Both the position numbers and the translations under genes were made by a program. A stretch of 64,000 bases of DNA from a virus: IMG/VR virus record IMGVR_UViG_3300022937_000009, positions 37,437 to 101,436 of that record. One strand, written 5' to 3'. Positions 7,673-16,968 of the stretch are shown here, piece after piece. Each line of letters begins with the position of its first letter. The stretch's first letter is position 1. The notes under the pieces were generated by a model. That model made no database searches. It saw only the letters and a program-made list of their open reading frames with translations, and had not been told where the DNA came from.

Positions 7673-9547
7673 ATGGCCAGCGTAAAAACACCTATAACAG
7701 AATTGGATTTCGATTCAATTAAAACACAACTGAGAACTTATCTCAGTACACAAACTCAATTTAAAGATTATAATTTTGAAGGTTCTAACCTCAGTGCATT
7801 TCTCGATGTTCTAGCATTTAATACTTTCCAAAATAACTTTTATACTAACATGGCTCTTAACGAAATGTTTCTTGACTCGGCCGTCTTAAAGAACTCAATC
7901 GTTTCTCATGCAAAAGAATTAAACTATATTCCAAGATCACGCAAAAGCGCAAGAGCAAAAGTTCGTGTAACAATTACAGATGAATATGAAACTGCATCAA
8001 CACTTACCATTCCTACATATTCAAATTTTACTTCAAACTTCCAAGGTGATTTATTTAATTTTGTAACAGATAAATCATACGTTGCAAGACGTACAGCACC
8101 TGGTGTTTATATTGCAGAAGACGTAGAAATTTTAGAAGGACAAATGCTTTCATCATTCCAAAGAGAAGGATTTATTGTTGATGAAGATGGCGTATTAAGA
8201 GTTCAACTTACAAATAATGAAGTTGATACGGATTCACTTGTTGTATTCGTCGACGCAGAAGCAACTGAAGACCAAAACGTATTTACAAGAGCAACAACCA
8301 TTTATGGTGTTAAAGCGACAGACCCAGTATTCTATTTAGAACCTTATCTTGATGATAGATACTCAATTTATTTTGGTAAAAATGAATTTGGTTTGCAGCC
8401 AGAAGAATACGAAGATGTTCGTGTAAGATATCGTATTTGTTCAGGTGCTGAAGCCAATGGTGCAAATAGTTTCTCAGCATCTTTTATTGATGGAGCTACA
8501 ATTAGTATTGAAACAATTGAAGCGGCACAGGGTGGTGAAGAAAGAGAAAGTATGGAATCAATTAGATACTTTGCTCCTAAAGCTTTACAAATTCAAGAAC
8601 GTGCAGTAACTAATAGTGATTATGAAGTTTTATTACAACAAGCATTCCCAGAAATTACTGCGGTATCTGCTTACGGTGGTGAAGAACTTGATCCGCCTCA
8701 ATACGGTAAAGTTGCGATATCAGTTTACATATCAGATAATACAACACTTATATCTTCTACGCTTGCGAATGCTTATATTAAATATCTTTCAGATAAAAGC
8801 CCATTAGGTATTGAACCATTCTTTGTTCAAACTAAATTCTATTATGCTGATATTACTGTAAATGCAACATATAGTAATAAATTAACAGATAAAAGTCCTG
8901 GTGAGCTTGAACAACTTATTAGAAACGCAATACAAACATATTCCGACGATAAGCTTGAAAACTTTAATAGAACATTAAGAGAATCTAAACTTTCAGGTAT
9001 AATCGATGATGTGGATTCTGGTATTCAAAGTAATGATATTGTTATTCAACCTATTATAGAATATTCACCTGTTGTTAATGTAGAAGCAGCTCCATCATTT
9101 AAATTTGAAACACCATTAATAAAGCCATACCCATATAGAGCAGCAAATGGTTTTTCAGATTTTAAACCAGCAGTTAAATCAAGTCCATTTGATATCGCAG
9201 GAGTTTGCGTTTATTTGTCTGATGATGGTGTAGGAAATATGATGACTGTCACAGATGACGCAACTAATCCACAGATTGTAAATCCGAAAGCCGGAGTAGT
9301 TGATTATAATACAGGTTTAATTAAACTTACAAACTTCGTTGTAGAATCTTATAACGGTTCTGGAATTAAAATTATGGTAAGACCTCGTAATGCTGATATT
9401 AAAGCACCACAAGGACGAGTGTTTATAATAAGAGATAACGATGTTGTTGTAAATATGACGTTAGAAGAAGAAACATCACCAAGCAATATTACTTCAAGTT
9501 CTACTATAGGCTCATTAAGCTCAGTCTCTAGTGGTGGAAGTTATTAA
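7673..9547 (+). CDS. 6: Baseplate wedge subunit gp6 (baseplate J-like)
   Basis: The 624-aa product corresponds to T4 gp6 (660 aa), which dimerises to form the continuous inner ring of the baseplate and is related to phage P2 gpJ. The N-terminus carries the gp6/J signature: FDSIKTQLRTYLSTQTQFKDY is followed by NFEGSNLSAFLDVLAFNTF and AKELNYIPRSRKSARA. The middle contains the J-like ring segment PKALQIQERAVTNSDYEVLL. The C-terminal ~200 residues form a beta-rich region ending in a Ser/Thr-rich tail. It starts with a good ribosome-binding site (AAGGATAAG) overlapping the gp25 end. Confidence 0.9.
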   Translation: MASVKTPITELDFDSIKTQLRTYLSTQTQFKDYNFEGSNLSAFLDVLAFNTFQNNFYTNMALNEMFLDSAVLKNSIVSHAKELNYIPRSRKSARAKVRVTITDEYETASTLTIPTYSNFTSNFQGDLFNFVTDKSYVARRTAPGVYIAEDVEILEGQMLSSFQREGFIVDEDGVLRVQLTNNEVDTDSLVVFVDAEATEDQNVFTRATTIYGVKATDPVFYLEPYLDDRYSIYFGKNEFGLQPEEYEDVRVRYRICSGAEANGANSFSASFIDGATISIETIEAAQGGEERESMESIRYFAPKALQIQERAVTNSDYEVLLQQAFPEITAVSAYGGEELDPPQYGKVAISVYISDNTTLISSTLANAYIKYLSDKSPLGIEPFFVQTKFYYADITVNATYSNKLTDKSPGELEQLIRNAIQTYSDDKLENFNRTLRESKLSGIIDDVDSGIQSNDIVIQPIIEYSPVVNVEAAPSFKFETPLIKPYPYRAANGFSDFKPAVKSSPFDIAGVCVYLSDDGVGNMMTVTDDATNPQIVNPKAGVVDYNTGLIKLTNFVVESYNGSGIKIMVRPRNADIKAPQGRVFIIRDNDVVVNMTLEEETSPSNITSSSTIGSLSSVSSGGSY

Positions 9548-9569
9548 TTTTTAAAAAGAGAATGTACTA

Positions 9570-11912
9570 ATGGATGTACAAAAGGATATAGCATTTTTTA
9601 TCAATCAGCAATTTCCTAATATCTATAGGGAAGATGGTCCTGAGCTTGTACAACTTGCTAGAGATTATTATAAATGGCTTGAGAGTGATTCAAAACAATC
9701 TCATTATAATTCGAGAAGAATGTTCGAATATAAAGATGTTGATACAACTCTTAAGTCAATGCTTATATTCTTTCAAAAGAAATATCTTGCAGACCTTAAA
9801 TTACAAACTAATGTAGTAAATATTCTCGTTAAAAATATTTTAGATCTTTATAGACGCAAAGGAACTCCCGCAGGTATAGAATTATTTTTCTCTATTTTTT
9901 ATAGAGAATATGATACTGATATTATCTATCCTGCTAAAAGGATGCTTAAAGTTTCTAACAGTGTTTGGAAACAAGGTATTTACTTACAAATGTTTCCTAA
10001 TGATAATTACTTTTTATCAAAAACCGATGTTGAATATACATACGCAGATTTAATATCACGTAATATTACAGGTTCAGCTTCAGAAGCAAAAGCTGCAGTT
10101 TCTAAAATTAACTTTATTATTTTAAATGGTATTAAAACACCTATCATTTATATCGATGAAGTTCAAGGACAATTTGAAAAATACGACGATATTTTTACAA
10201 ACATTAATGGTGAAGTTGTTTCATTTGGTAGAATAAATGGTTCGCTTAATGGGATTACAATTGATTTAGATAATGAAATAAGAGGGACAACAGGAAATAA
10301 AATTGGTGATAAGTATTCTCTTAATTCAGAATATGGAGCTGGCGGTGAAGTTATTGTTACTGGATTGCAAGATAAACTTACAGGACAAATTGAATATGAA
10401 TTAGAAAACGGTGGATATGGGTATAGTGTTAATACGACAAGACTTATTGTAAGTAATCAAACTCTTGTTTTAGATAATGAAGATTTAGAATTTACTCCGT
10501 ATGAAAGAATACAAGACACAGCAGGAACAGAAGGATATGTAGTTGGTCAAAGTACTAGCGCAATTGGTGTTTATGTAACAACAGGAACAAATTTTAGAGC
10601 TGATAGAGCAATTCAAACGCTCGACAGAAATCCAAATGTCTCTTTAACTTTTGATGTATACGGTGATTTAAATTCAAGTTCACCCGGCGCACTTTTTCCT
10701 GATACATCAAATCCTAATGATGTTATCGTAGAAGGTTTAACAAATACTTCTGTTGCATCTGTAATTACAGATCCTTTAGCACCATTTTTACCAACATTAA
10801 TTAATGCTCCTGATTATGAAGCTACTGCTCCTATGTCAGGTACTGCTTCACCAGTTAATTTATCAACAGCATTAGAAGATGCATTTGATATTCAAGATTT
10901 AACAATTGGTAAAATTACAGGATTCATTAATGTAAATCCTGGTGATGAGTATACAAATGACGTTTTTGCAAGAGTAAAAGACGATGTCTTTATTAACTTT
11001 GATAGAAGAAATCAAATATTAAGATTTACAGATCCAGGTGATGCTGGTGTTTTCAACTTAAATGAAATTATTACAGAAAAAACAACTGGTATACAAGGTG
11101 AAATAACAAAAACAAATACAGAACAAGGATGGATAAGTGTTATTCCATTTGATTATTATGGCTTCTCTGGATCTAATCCAATTATAAGAGCCAATGGCGA
11201 TGAAATTGATGTAATTGGTAAAGAAATTGATTATAACACAAGACCTCTTGGTGATAATGCAATAATGAATACTGAAACACAATTTGCAACAGGTAGAATT
11301 GCAACAGTAGGCATTGAAAATTCTGGTTTTGGTTATGTTGATGGAGCAGATGTACAAATCGTTGATTCAACTGGAGAAATTCAAGCGGTTGGAATAATTA
11401 GTGCGTCTTCACAGGGAAGAACATCAGGCTATTGGTCAGATTATAGTTCACACTTAAATGGTTATCAAAAAACATTAGCTGCCGATGGCGAAGATGTATA
11501 TTATCAATCTGGTCAAAGAGTACAAGACAGCGATTTTTATCAAGAGTATTCGTATCAAATTAAATCAACTCTTGATAAAAGTCAATATGAAAAATTATTA
11601 AAACAAAATGTTCACCTAGCTGGTTCAAAAATGTTTGGTGATTTTATTTACAAAACATTAGTTAACTTCAATACTAAACCAAGATTCTTGAGAATGTTTA
11701 ATGATGATGGATCAGGTTCACCATTAGATATTGCAAACTTAGTAGATTTAGAAGCATCTGTAACAAACTTTACTGTTGATTCAACAACAGTAACTGCAGA
11801 TCACGTTAACAATGGTGGGTGGACTGGTGTGGCTGGATCTGATCCCGAAACTATGGGTGTAAGTAATACAACTGGTAATTATCCAAGTACAACAACAATT
11901 ACGGTAACTTAA
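9570..11912 (+). CDS. 7: Baseplate wedge protein, gp7-like
   Basis: This 780-aa protein occupies the gene 7 position directly after gp6. Its N-terminal helical segment (FFINQQFPNIYREDGPELVQ, then DYYKWLESD and LYRRKGTPAGIELFFSIFYR) matches the wedge-initiator type found in marine T4-like phages. The remainder is beta-rich. Two short Gly/Tyr segments (YELENGGYGYSVNTTRLIVS and VGIENSGFGYVDGADVQIVD) look like copies of one repeat. Near the C-terminus is a charged helical region (DFYQEYSYQIKSTLDKSQYE). T4 gp7 is about 1032 aa, so this is a shorter version. The gp7 name depends on position and the N-terminal similarity. Confidence 0.68.
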   Translation: MDVQKDIAFFINQQFPNIYREDGPELVQLARDYYKWLESDSKQSHYNSRRMFEYKDVDTTLKSMLIFFQKKYLADLKLQTNVVNILVKNILDLYRRKGTPAGIELFFSIFYREYDTDIIYPAKRMLKVSNSVWKQGIYLQMFPNDNYFLSKTDVEYTYADLISRNITGSASEAKAAVSKINFIILNGIKTPIIYIDEVQGQFEKYDDIFTNINGEVVSFGRINGSLNGITIDLDNEIRGTTGNKIGDKYSLNSEYGAGGEVIVTGLQDKLTGQIEYELENGGYGYSVNTTRLIVSNQTLVLDNEDLEFTPYERIQDTAGTEGYVVGQSTSAIGVYVTTGTNFRADRAIQTLDRNPNVSLTFDVYGDLNSSSPGALFPDTSNPNDVIVEGLTNTSVASVITDPLAPFLPTLINAPDYEATAPMSGTASPVNLSTALEDAFDIQDLTIGKITGFINVNPGDEYTNDVFARVKDDVFINFDRRNQILRFTDPGDAGVFNLNEIITEKTTGIQGEITKTNTEQGWISVIPFDYYGFSGSNPIIRANGDEIDVIGKEIDYNTRPLGDNAIMNTETQFATGRIATVGIENSGFGYVDGADVQIVDSTGEIQAVGIISASSQGRTSGYWSDYSSHLNGYQKTLAADGEDVYYQSGQRVQDSDFYQEYSYQIKSTLDKSQYEKLLKQNVHLAGSKMFGDFIYKTLVNFNTKPRFLRMFNDDGSGSPLDIANLVDLEASVTNFTVDSTTVTADHVNNGGWTGVAGSDPETMGVSNTTGNYPSTTTITVT

Positions 11913-11913
11913 T

Positions 11914-12765
11914 ATGGCAGTAATGAGAATACAATCAGATGGAGATCCTTATCCAGCAAGAGCAGGAGTTACTGTATTAACTAATGATGGTACAACTGCT
12001 CGCGGTGGGTTTGGTGGTGGTAATACTATTTCAGATCAAACTCACGATTTTCAGTTTGAATATAGAGGTGGACAAAATACGTCTAATCCTCATTTGACAA
12101 CATTAGGAGCAATGGGTATCGCTAATAATGGTGTTGTATTATTTAATCCAAGTGCTGCACCTGGACCTTTACCAGGATCACAAATTCAACCACCTCAAGG
12201 TTTTACATATAATGCAGTATTTAATGAATCTGCGTATGGTGTAGATGCATGTGGTGGACATCCTGAGGAAAATGGTGAGTATCATTATCACTCAGGTTCA
12301 TTTTTAATCAACGGTTGGAATAACGCAAAATTTTATGGTTCAAATTCTTATTATAATGATAGCAATTATTCAGGAGATAATTTTAGACATCCTGACGGAC
12401 ACAGTAAAATATTAGGTTGGTGTTTTGATGGCTATCCTTTATATGGACCATACAGTTATGCGGATCCTGCAGATAATACAAGTTTAGTAAGACAAATGTT
12501 AAGTAGTTGGAGAACTCTTGCAACAGAAGCGACGGGTAGAGGATTTACATATGCTCAAGAACCGGCAGGAAGTTTTATAAACGATTATGAGTTTGTAGAT
12601 GGATTAGGAGATCTTGACGAATATAATGGAAGATACCTTGCGTCAACTCCTGATTATCCAACTGGAACTTACGCGTATTTTTTAACTTTTGCAAATGGTG
12701 ATTTTAATACACCGGCTTTCCCATATATTTTTGGGTTAAGTACAAGAGAACAACGCGGTGCATAA
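11914..12765 (+). CDS. YHYH-domain virion-associated protein
   Basis: The 283-aa product contains the two hallmarks of the YHYH family (Pfam YHYH type). One is the motif Y123-H-Y-H126 after CGGHPEENGE. The other is GWCFDGYPLYGP, with G173-P179. The family is of unknown biochemical function, but its conserved His, Cys and Asp residues suggest metal binding. In cellular genomes I associate it with secreted proteins in metal- or redox-related contexts. No signal peptide is seen. The gene starts two bases after the gp7-like gene and is followed by two genes that carry copper-type cupredoxin domains. This makes a virion metal-binding role plausible, though it remains inference. Confidence 0.75.
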   Translation: MAVMRIQSDGDPYPARAGVTVLTNDGTTARGGFGGGNTISDQTHDFQFEYRGGQNTSNPHLTTLGAMGIANNGVVLFNPSAAPGPLPGSQIQPPQGFTYNAVFNESAYGVDACGGHPEENGEYHYHSGSFLINGWNNAKFYGSNSYYNDSNYSGDNFRHPDGHSKILGWCFDGYPLYGPYSYADPADNTSLVRQMLSSWRTLATEATGRGFTYAQEPAGSFINDYEFVDGLGDLDEYNGRYLASTPDYPTGTYAYFLTFANGDFNTPAFPYIFGLSTREQRGA

Positions 12766-12768
12766 TCA

Positions 12769-12776
12769 AATAAATA
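12769..12776 (+). promoter_or_regulatory. Late promoter box AATAAATA
   Basis: This late-type box lies in the 38-bp gap, 27 nt before the start of the cupredoxin-containing tail protein gene at 12804. Confidence 0.5.
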
Positions 12777-12803
12777 TTAATTTAGAATTTTAGAGGAAAT
12801 GCT

Positions 12804-14483
12804 ATGGCCAAGCAAATAATTAATATCGGAGCATCAGCAAACGATGGATCAGGAGATCCAATACGTAATGCATTCGATAAAACAAACGATAACTTTAATG
12901 AATTATATTTCGCATTAGGTAGCGCTACTAACGCTACTTCAATGTTTAATGCTCAAGGAGAACTTGATTTTCCAGGAGCCTCTCATAAAATATCATTCTA
13001 TTATGATACAATAGCAGATCTTGAAGCTGTTGATGCGAGTACATATCATGGTGCAATAGGACACGCACATGATACTGGAAAACTTTATTATGCTCACAAC
13101 GGAGCATGGCAACAACTTGCGAATTATTCTGACATTAGTGGAATTTCGGTAACCTCAGCATTTACAACAATATCAGTTTCTGGCCAAAATGATATTGAAG
13201 CAGATTCAGCTGATGATACTCTAACATTCATTGCGGGTACTGGAATTCAAATTACAACTAGTGATACTAATGATTCTATTACTATTACTGCAACAGGCGG
13301 TGGTGGTAGTGGATCTTCAAGTTTTGTAGGTTTAAGTGATACACCAGGAACATTAGGTTCAGCTCTTCAATACGCAAGAGTAAATTCAGCAGGTAATGCT
13401 TTAGAATTTGCTACATTACCAACAATGTATTCTAATTCTGACGTTGACGCGCATCTAAATCAAAGTAATCCAACATCAGGCTATGTACTTTCTTGGAATG
13501 GTTCAGATTACGCTTGGGTAGCACAGTCAGGTGGTAGTGGTGGTTCGGTTGCTATGACTGACATTACTGATACGACAATTACAAATCCACAAAGTGGAGA
13601 TATTCTAAGTTATTTCCCAAATGATAGTACATGGAGAAACGTAACATTCACTCCATCTTTCGCAGATATAGACCAACAACCAGCAGATTCAGCTGATAAA
13701 GCGTTATTTGAAAATAGTTTCCGTAATGCAGCAACAGTATTAACAGTATCAGCAAATGGTACATCCGCATATCGTTTTGACCAATATGGAACAACAGACA
13801 ATCCAACTATTTACGTAAAAGCTGGTACAACTGTTGGATTTGATATGTCTTTCGATTCAGGTGGTACACACCCGCTTAAAATTCAAACAAGCGGTGGAGC
13901 AGATTATAATACAGGATTAGTTGCTTTACAAGAAGGTAACATATACGAAGAAGCTAATGCTCAAGGCACTTATTCAGGAACATTATTCTGGAAGATACCA
14001 GCATCAATTTCTGGCAATTACAAATATCAATGTGCATCACATTCGGGAATGACAGGAACAATCGTTGTTGAAGCTGCCGCAGGTGGTGGAGGCGGAGGCG
14101 GAAGTTCTGCTACACGTAATACAGAAACAGAAACAACGGCTTCAATTGCAGACGGTGCAGCAGGTAATGTTGCTTTTGCAGATATCGGTAAATCATATGT
14201 TTTATATGAAGTTACAACTGATAAAGCAGCATGGGTACGTATCTATGATGAAGTTGCATCAAGAACAGCTGATGCAAGTAGAACACAAGGTCAAGATCCG
14301 GCTGAAGGATCTGGTGTAATCGCAGAATTTATTACAGGTGGTGCAACCACTGTTAAAGTTACACCAGGCGTATTTGGCTGGGTAGGAAACAGTGAATCAA
14401 CTGTTCCAGTTTCAGTAACAAATTTAAGTGGTTCGACAGGAACCGTACAAGTAGATATAACAGCATTAACATTAGAGACTTAA
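12804..14483 (+). CDS. Tail/fibre protein with embedded cupredoxin domain
   Basis: The 559-aa product has at least four parts. The N-terminal module (NIGASANDGSGDPIRNAFDK then NDNFNELYFALG, residues ~6-40) is a common attachment segment of T4-like marine tail proteins. Next is a beta-rich region with a Gly-rich linker. Residues ~310-425 form a cupredoxin fold with a complete type-1 copper site: H356 (GGTHPL), C410, H413 and M416 (YQCASHSGM). The C-x2-H-x2-M spacing is that of amicyanin. A Gly-rich hinge (GGGGGGSS) leads to a C-terminal beta-domain. Copper-domain presence is seen in the sequence; actual metal binding is inferred. It follows a late-promoter box and is followed three bases later by the protease gene. 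Confidence 0.75.
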   Translation: MAKQIINIGASANDGSGDPIRNAFDKTNDNFNELYFALGSATNATSMFNAQGELDFPGASHKISFYYDTIADLEAVDASTYHGAIGHAHDTGKLYYAHNGAWQQLANYSDISGISVTSAFTTISVSGQNDIEADSADDTLTFIAGTGIQITTSDTNDSITITATGGGGSGSSSFVGLSDTPGTLGSALQYARVNSAGNALEFATLPTMYSNSDVDAHLNQSNPTSGYVLSWNGSDYAWVAQSGGSGGSVAMTDITDTTITNPQSGDILSYFPNDSTWRNVTFTPSFADIDQQPADSADKALFENSFRNAATVLTVSANGTSAYRFDQYGTTDNPTIYVKAGTTVGFDMSFDSGGTHPLKIQTSGGADYNTGLVALQEGNIYEEANAQGTYSGTLFWKIPASISGNYKYQCASHSGMTGTIVVEAAAGGGGGGGSSATRNTETETTASIADGAAGNVAFADIGKSYVLYEVTTDKAAWVRIYDEVASRTADASRTQGQDPAEGSGVIAEFITGGATTVKVTPGVFGWVGNSESTVPVSVTNLSGSTGTVQVDITALTLET

Positions 14484-14486
14484 TAG

Positions 14487-16916
14487 ATGGCAATCGACGA
14501 GTCATTAAAATTTTTACCACCAGAAGAACTTTATAGAGTTATTCCTCATGAAGCAGATTCTAATGGTAGAAAAAATCACTCAATCCGTTTAAGCGAAGGA
14601 ACCGACTGCGACGCTTTTTGTGAAGATTTAAATTCACAAGGATTTGAATGTATTGCTAATCCTAGCATGTTTCATAGAATATGTGTATTTAAATTTACCG
14701 AAGAAGAAGCGAATACTATTTCAGAAAGAGATGATGTTGTTAGTGTAAATGTCGAACAAGATAAAGTACTTTATAGTTATAACCCACAAAATCGTAACGG
14801 TAAAACGACTGTTGAAACATACTTCGACACTTCTTATCCTTCAAGTACTTTTGATGGAACTGATTTTATTCCAGCTAAATTTTTCTGGGATACAAATACA
14901 ACAGCACCAACACCAAATGGAAGGCCTTTAGGTTTCTTTAATAACGCTCAGTTTGGTGGTGGAACTCAAGAAGATACTTACGCATCAACAAATACGACTA
15001 TATCTCATAATTTTGATGGAAGCACTGTTGATATTGTTATTGTAGACCCTAGTGGTGGTGCTCTTGAACAGCCATCGTGGGCTCAAGCACATCCAGATTT
15101 CAAAGACGCATCTAATAATTTTAGATTTGTTGCTGTTGATTGGGGTGATTATGATGCGGGAGTAACCAACGTAAGAAATAATCAAGTCACAAATGGTTGG
15201 ACAGACTTTGGTACACACGCACTTGGATGTGCATCAGTTGCAGCAGGTACTTATTGTGGTTGGGCAAAAAACGCAAACCTTTATTATGCTGATGCGACTT
15301 ATGATAATGAATTATCAATTTATGCAGCAATTCTTGCATGGCATCAAGCAAAACCAGTTAACCCAGATACAGGTAAACGAAACGCTACTATCGTAAACAA
15401 TTCTTGGGGTTACGCTGATGATGTAAGAGCTGAGAATATTATACCTATCGAAGAAATTTCTTCTTTTAACGCATTTGATGATGATGGAAATCAAACAACA
15501 GTAACTAGACCAGGTGGTGGTTGGGGAAGTGATTACTCAGATTTCATAGACAACGGATTCAATGTTGTTAACACGACTGGTGCTAATGGAACTGATAAGT
15601 GGGGAATCGCAACTTTTCGTTCAAACTCTTCTAGGGATACTGTTTGGGATGCTGTTTTAAATTTCTTTAATGGTGTTAACGGGATTTATATGTTCTTCGC
15701 ATCTGGTAATTCTCCAGTTGTTTTTGCAAGAACAGACCAGCCTCAGTATAATAATCAAATCTTTATGGATTCAAATTATTTTTACTATGACTTAAACGAA
15801 TCCACTGGCAGTAATAAAGTTACTGCTACTGAAAACACTTATGCTCCTGTAACTGGTACAGAATATACTCATAGGTGTGAGTATCTCGGTAATCGCTATT
15901 CATTTTATGTTTCATCATATCAGTTTAGTACAACAAACCCATTAATGGAGCATTATCCCGCAAGAGGTCCAGCGATTGATGCAATAGGACAAGGAAGAGG
16001 TTCATGGTGTGCGACATCTGTTTATAATGTTAAAACTGACTCAAATGGATTTGAGTGGGGAACATTTTCTGGAACTTCAGCGGCATGTCCAAATGTGGTT
16101 GGTGCAGTCGCATTAATGCTTGATCATTATTATCATGGAGAAGGCGGAGCATCTTGGCCAAGTATCGCAGAATTAAGAACCATGATAAGAAGTACTTTCT
16201 CTCAACACCCTCTTCCATTAGTAGAAGATTTAGGAAAAGATCGTAGTGGTAATGCAGTAAGTAAAACAAGTTTTCCTGCAGCGGGCACAGAAATGTGGGG
16301 ACATAGATTACAAGGTAGCTACCTTGTAAACCAAACTATGACTCAACGCACACAGTTAACAGAAAGAGTACAAGATAGAAACAGTTATAACGATAACTGG
16401 GCAGTTTCTGTAGGAGCTAACGGAACTACGGCTTATACCTTTACAGGAACTGTTGGAGCAGAAACATTTAGTAGTACTAATGATCCAATATTAGTTATAA
16501 GAAAAGGTGATACACTCACTTTTAGTATTAATGCAACAGGACATCCTATGTATATTAAACAATACAAAGGAAGTGTAGTACAAGGTTCTGCTGATGCTTA
16601 TAATACTGGTGTAACAAATAATGGAACTCAATCAGGATTTATGATTTGGGCCACCGACACTGTACCTGCAGGGCTCTATTATTATATTTGTTCGAACCAC
16701 GCTGCAATGGCTAATTATATTGTTATATTAAGTGAAACTGAATATTATTATTCAGGCAGTGGAATTATGGGCACAACTCCAAACACAAGAGTTTGGTTAC
16801 CTTGGTCAATAAGAATGGGAACAGCAGGAAAAACAAAGCAACCAAGAAGTATAACTTATACTTCTAGACCAGCAACAGGACAAACATATCCTAGGCGGAA
16901 GATTAGAGTAGCTTAG
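14487..16916 (+). CDS. Subtilisin-like (S8) protease with C-terminal cupredoxin domain
   Basis: The 809-aa product begins with a ~95-aa segment shaped like an I9-type propeptide. A peptidase S8 domain follows with all active residues: D187 (VDIVIVDPS), H244 (FGTHALGCASVAAG), oxyanion-hole N408 (FASGNS) and S531 (SGTSAACPNVVGAVALML). After about residue 630 comes a cupredoxin domain with H686 (ATGHPMY) and C735, H738 and M741 (YICSNHAAM), the same ligand spacing as in the preceding gene. There is no secretion signal, so it would act as part of the virion or inside the infected cell. Possible roles are processing of structural proteins or digestion of host surface proteins at adsorption. The final ~60 residues are basic. 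A virion location is inferred from its position among baseplate genes. Confidence 0.82.
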   Translation: MAIDESLKFLPPEELYRVIPHEADSNGRKNHSIRLSEGTDCDAFCEDLNSQGFECIANPSMFHRICVFKFTEEEANTISERDDVVSVNVEQDKVLYSYNPQNRNGKTTVETYFDTSYPSSTFDGTDFIPAKFFWDTNTTAPTPNGRPLGFFNNAQFGGGTQEDTYASTNTTISHNFDGSTVDIVIVDPSGGALEQPSWAQAHPDFKDASNNFRFVAVDWGDYDAGVTNVRNNQVTNGWTDFGTHALGCASVAAGTYCGWAKNANLYYADATYDNELSIYAAILAWHQAKPVNPDTGKRNATIVNNSWGYADDVRAENIIPIEEISSFNAFDDDGNQTTVTRPGGGWGSDYSDFIDNGFNVVNTTGANGTDKWGIATFRSNSSRDTVWDAVLNFFNGVNGIYMFFASGNSPVVFARTDQPQYNNQIFMDSNYFYYDLNESTGSNKVTATENTYAPVTGTEYTHRCEYLGNRYSFYVSSYQFSTTNPLMEHYPARGPAIDAIGQGRGSWCATSVYNVKTDSNGFEWGTFSGTSAACPNVVGAVALMLDHYYHGEGGASWPSIAELRTMIRSTFSQHPLPLVEDLGKDRSGNAVSKTSFPAAGTEMWGHRLQGSYLVNQTMTQRTQLTERVQDRNSYNDNWAVSVGANGTTAYTFTGTVGAETFSSTNDPILVIRKGDTLTFSINATGHPMYIKQYKGSVVQGSADAYNTGVTNNGTQSGFMIWATDTVPAGLYYYICSNHAAMANYIVILSETEYYYSGSGIMGTTPNTRVWLPWSIRMGTAGKTKQPRSITYTSRPATGQTYPRRKIRVA

Positions 16917-16924
16917 AGAATGAA

Positions 16925-16932
16925 GATAAATA
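16925..16932 (+). promoter_or_regulatory. Late promoter box GATAAATA
   Basis: This NATAAATA-type box lies in the 52-bp gap, 36 nt before the gp8 start. Confidence 0.45.
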
Positions 16933-16968
16933 AAACTAACAATCAAATTTTTTCAATGAGCTTATAAA

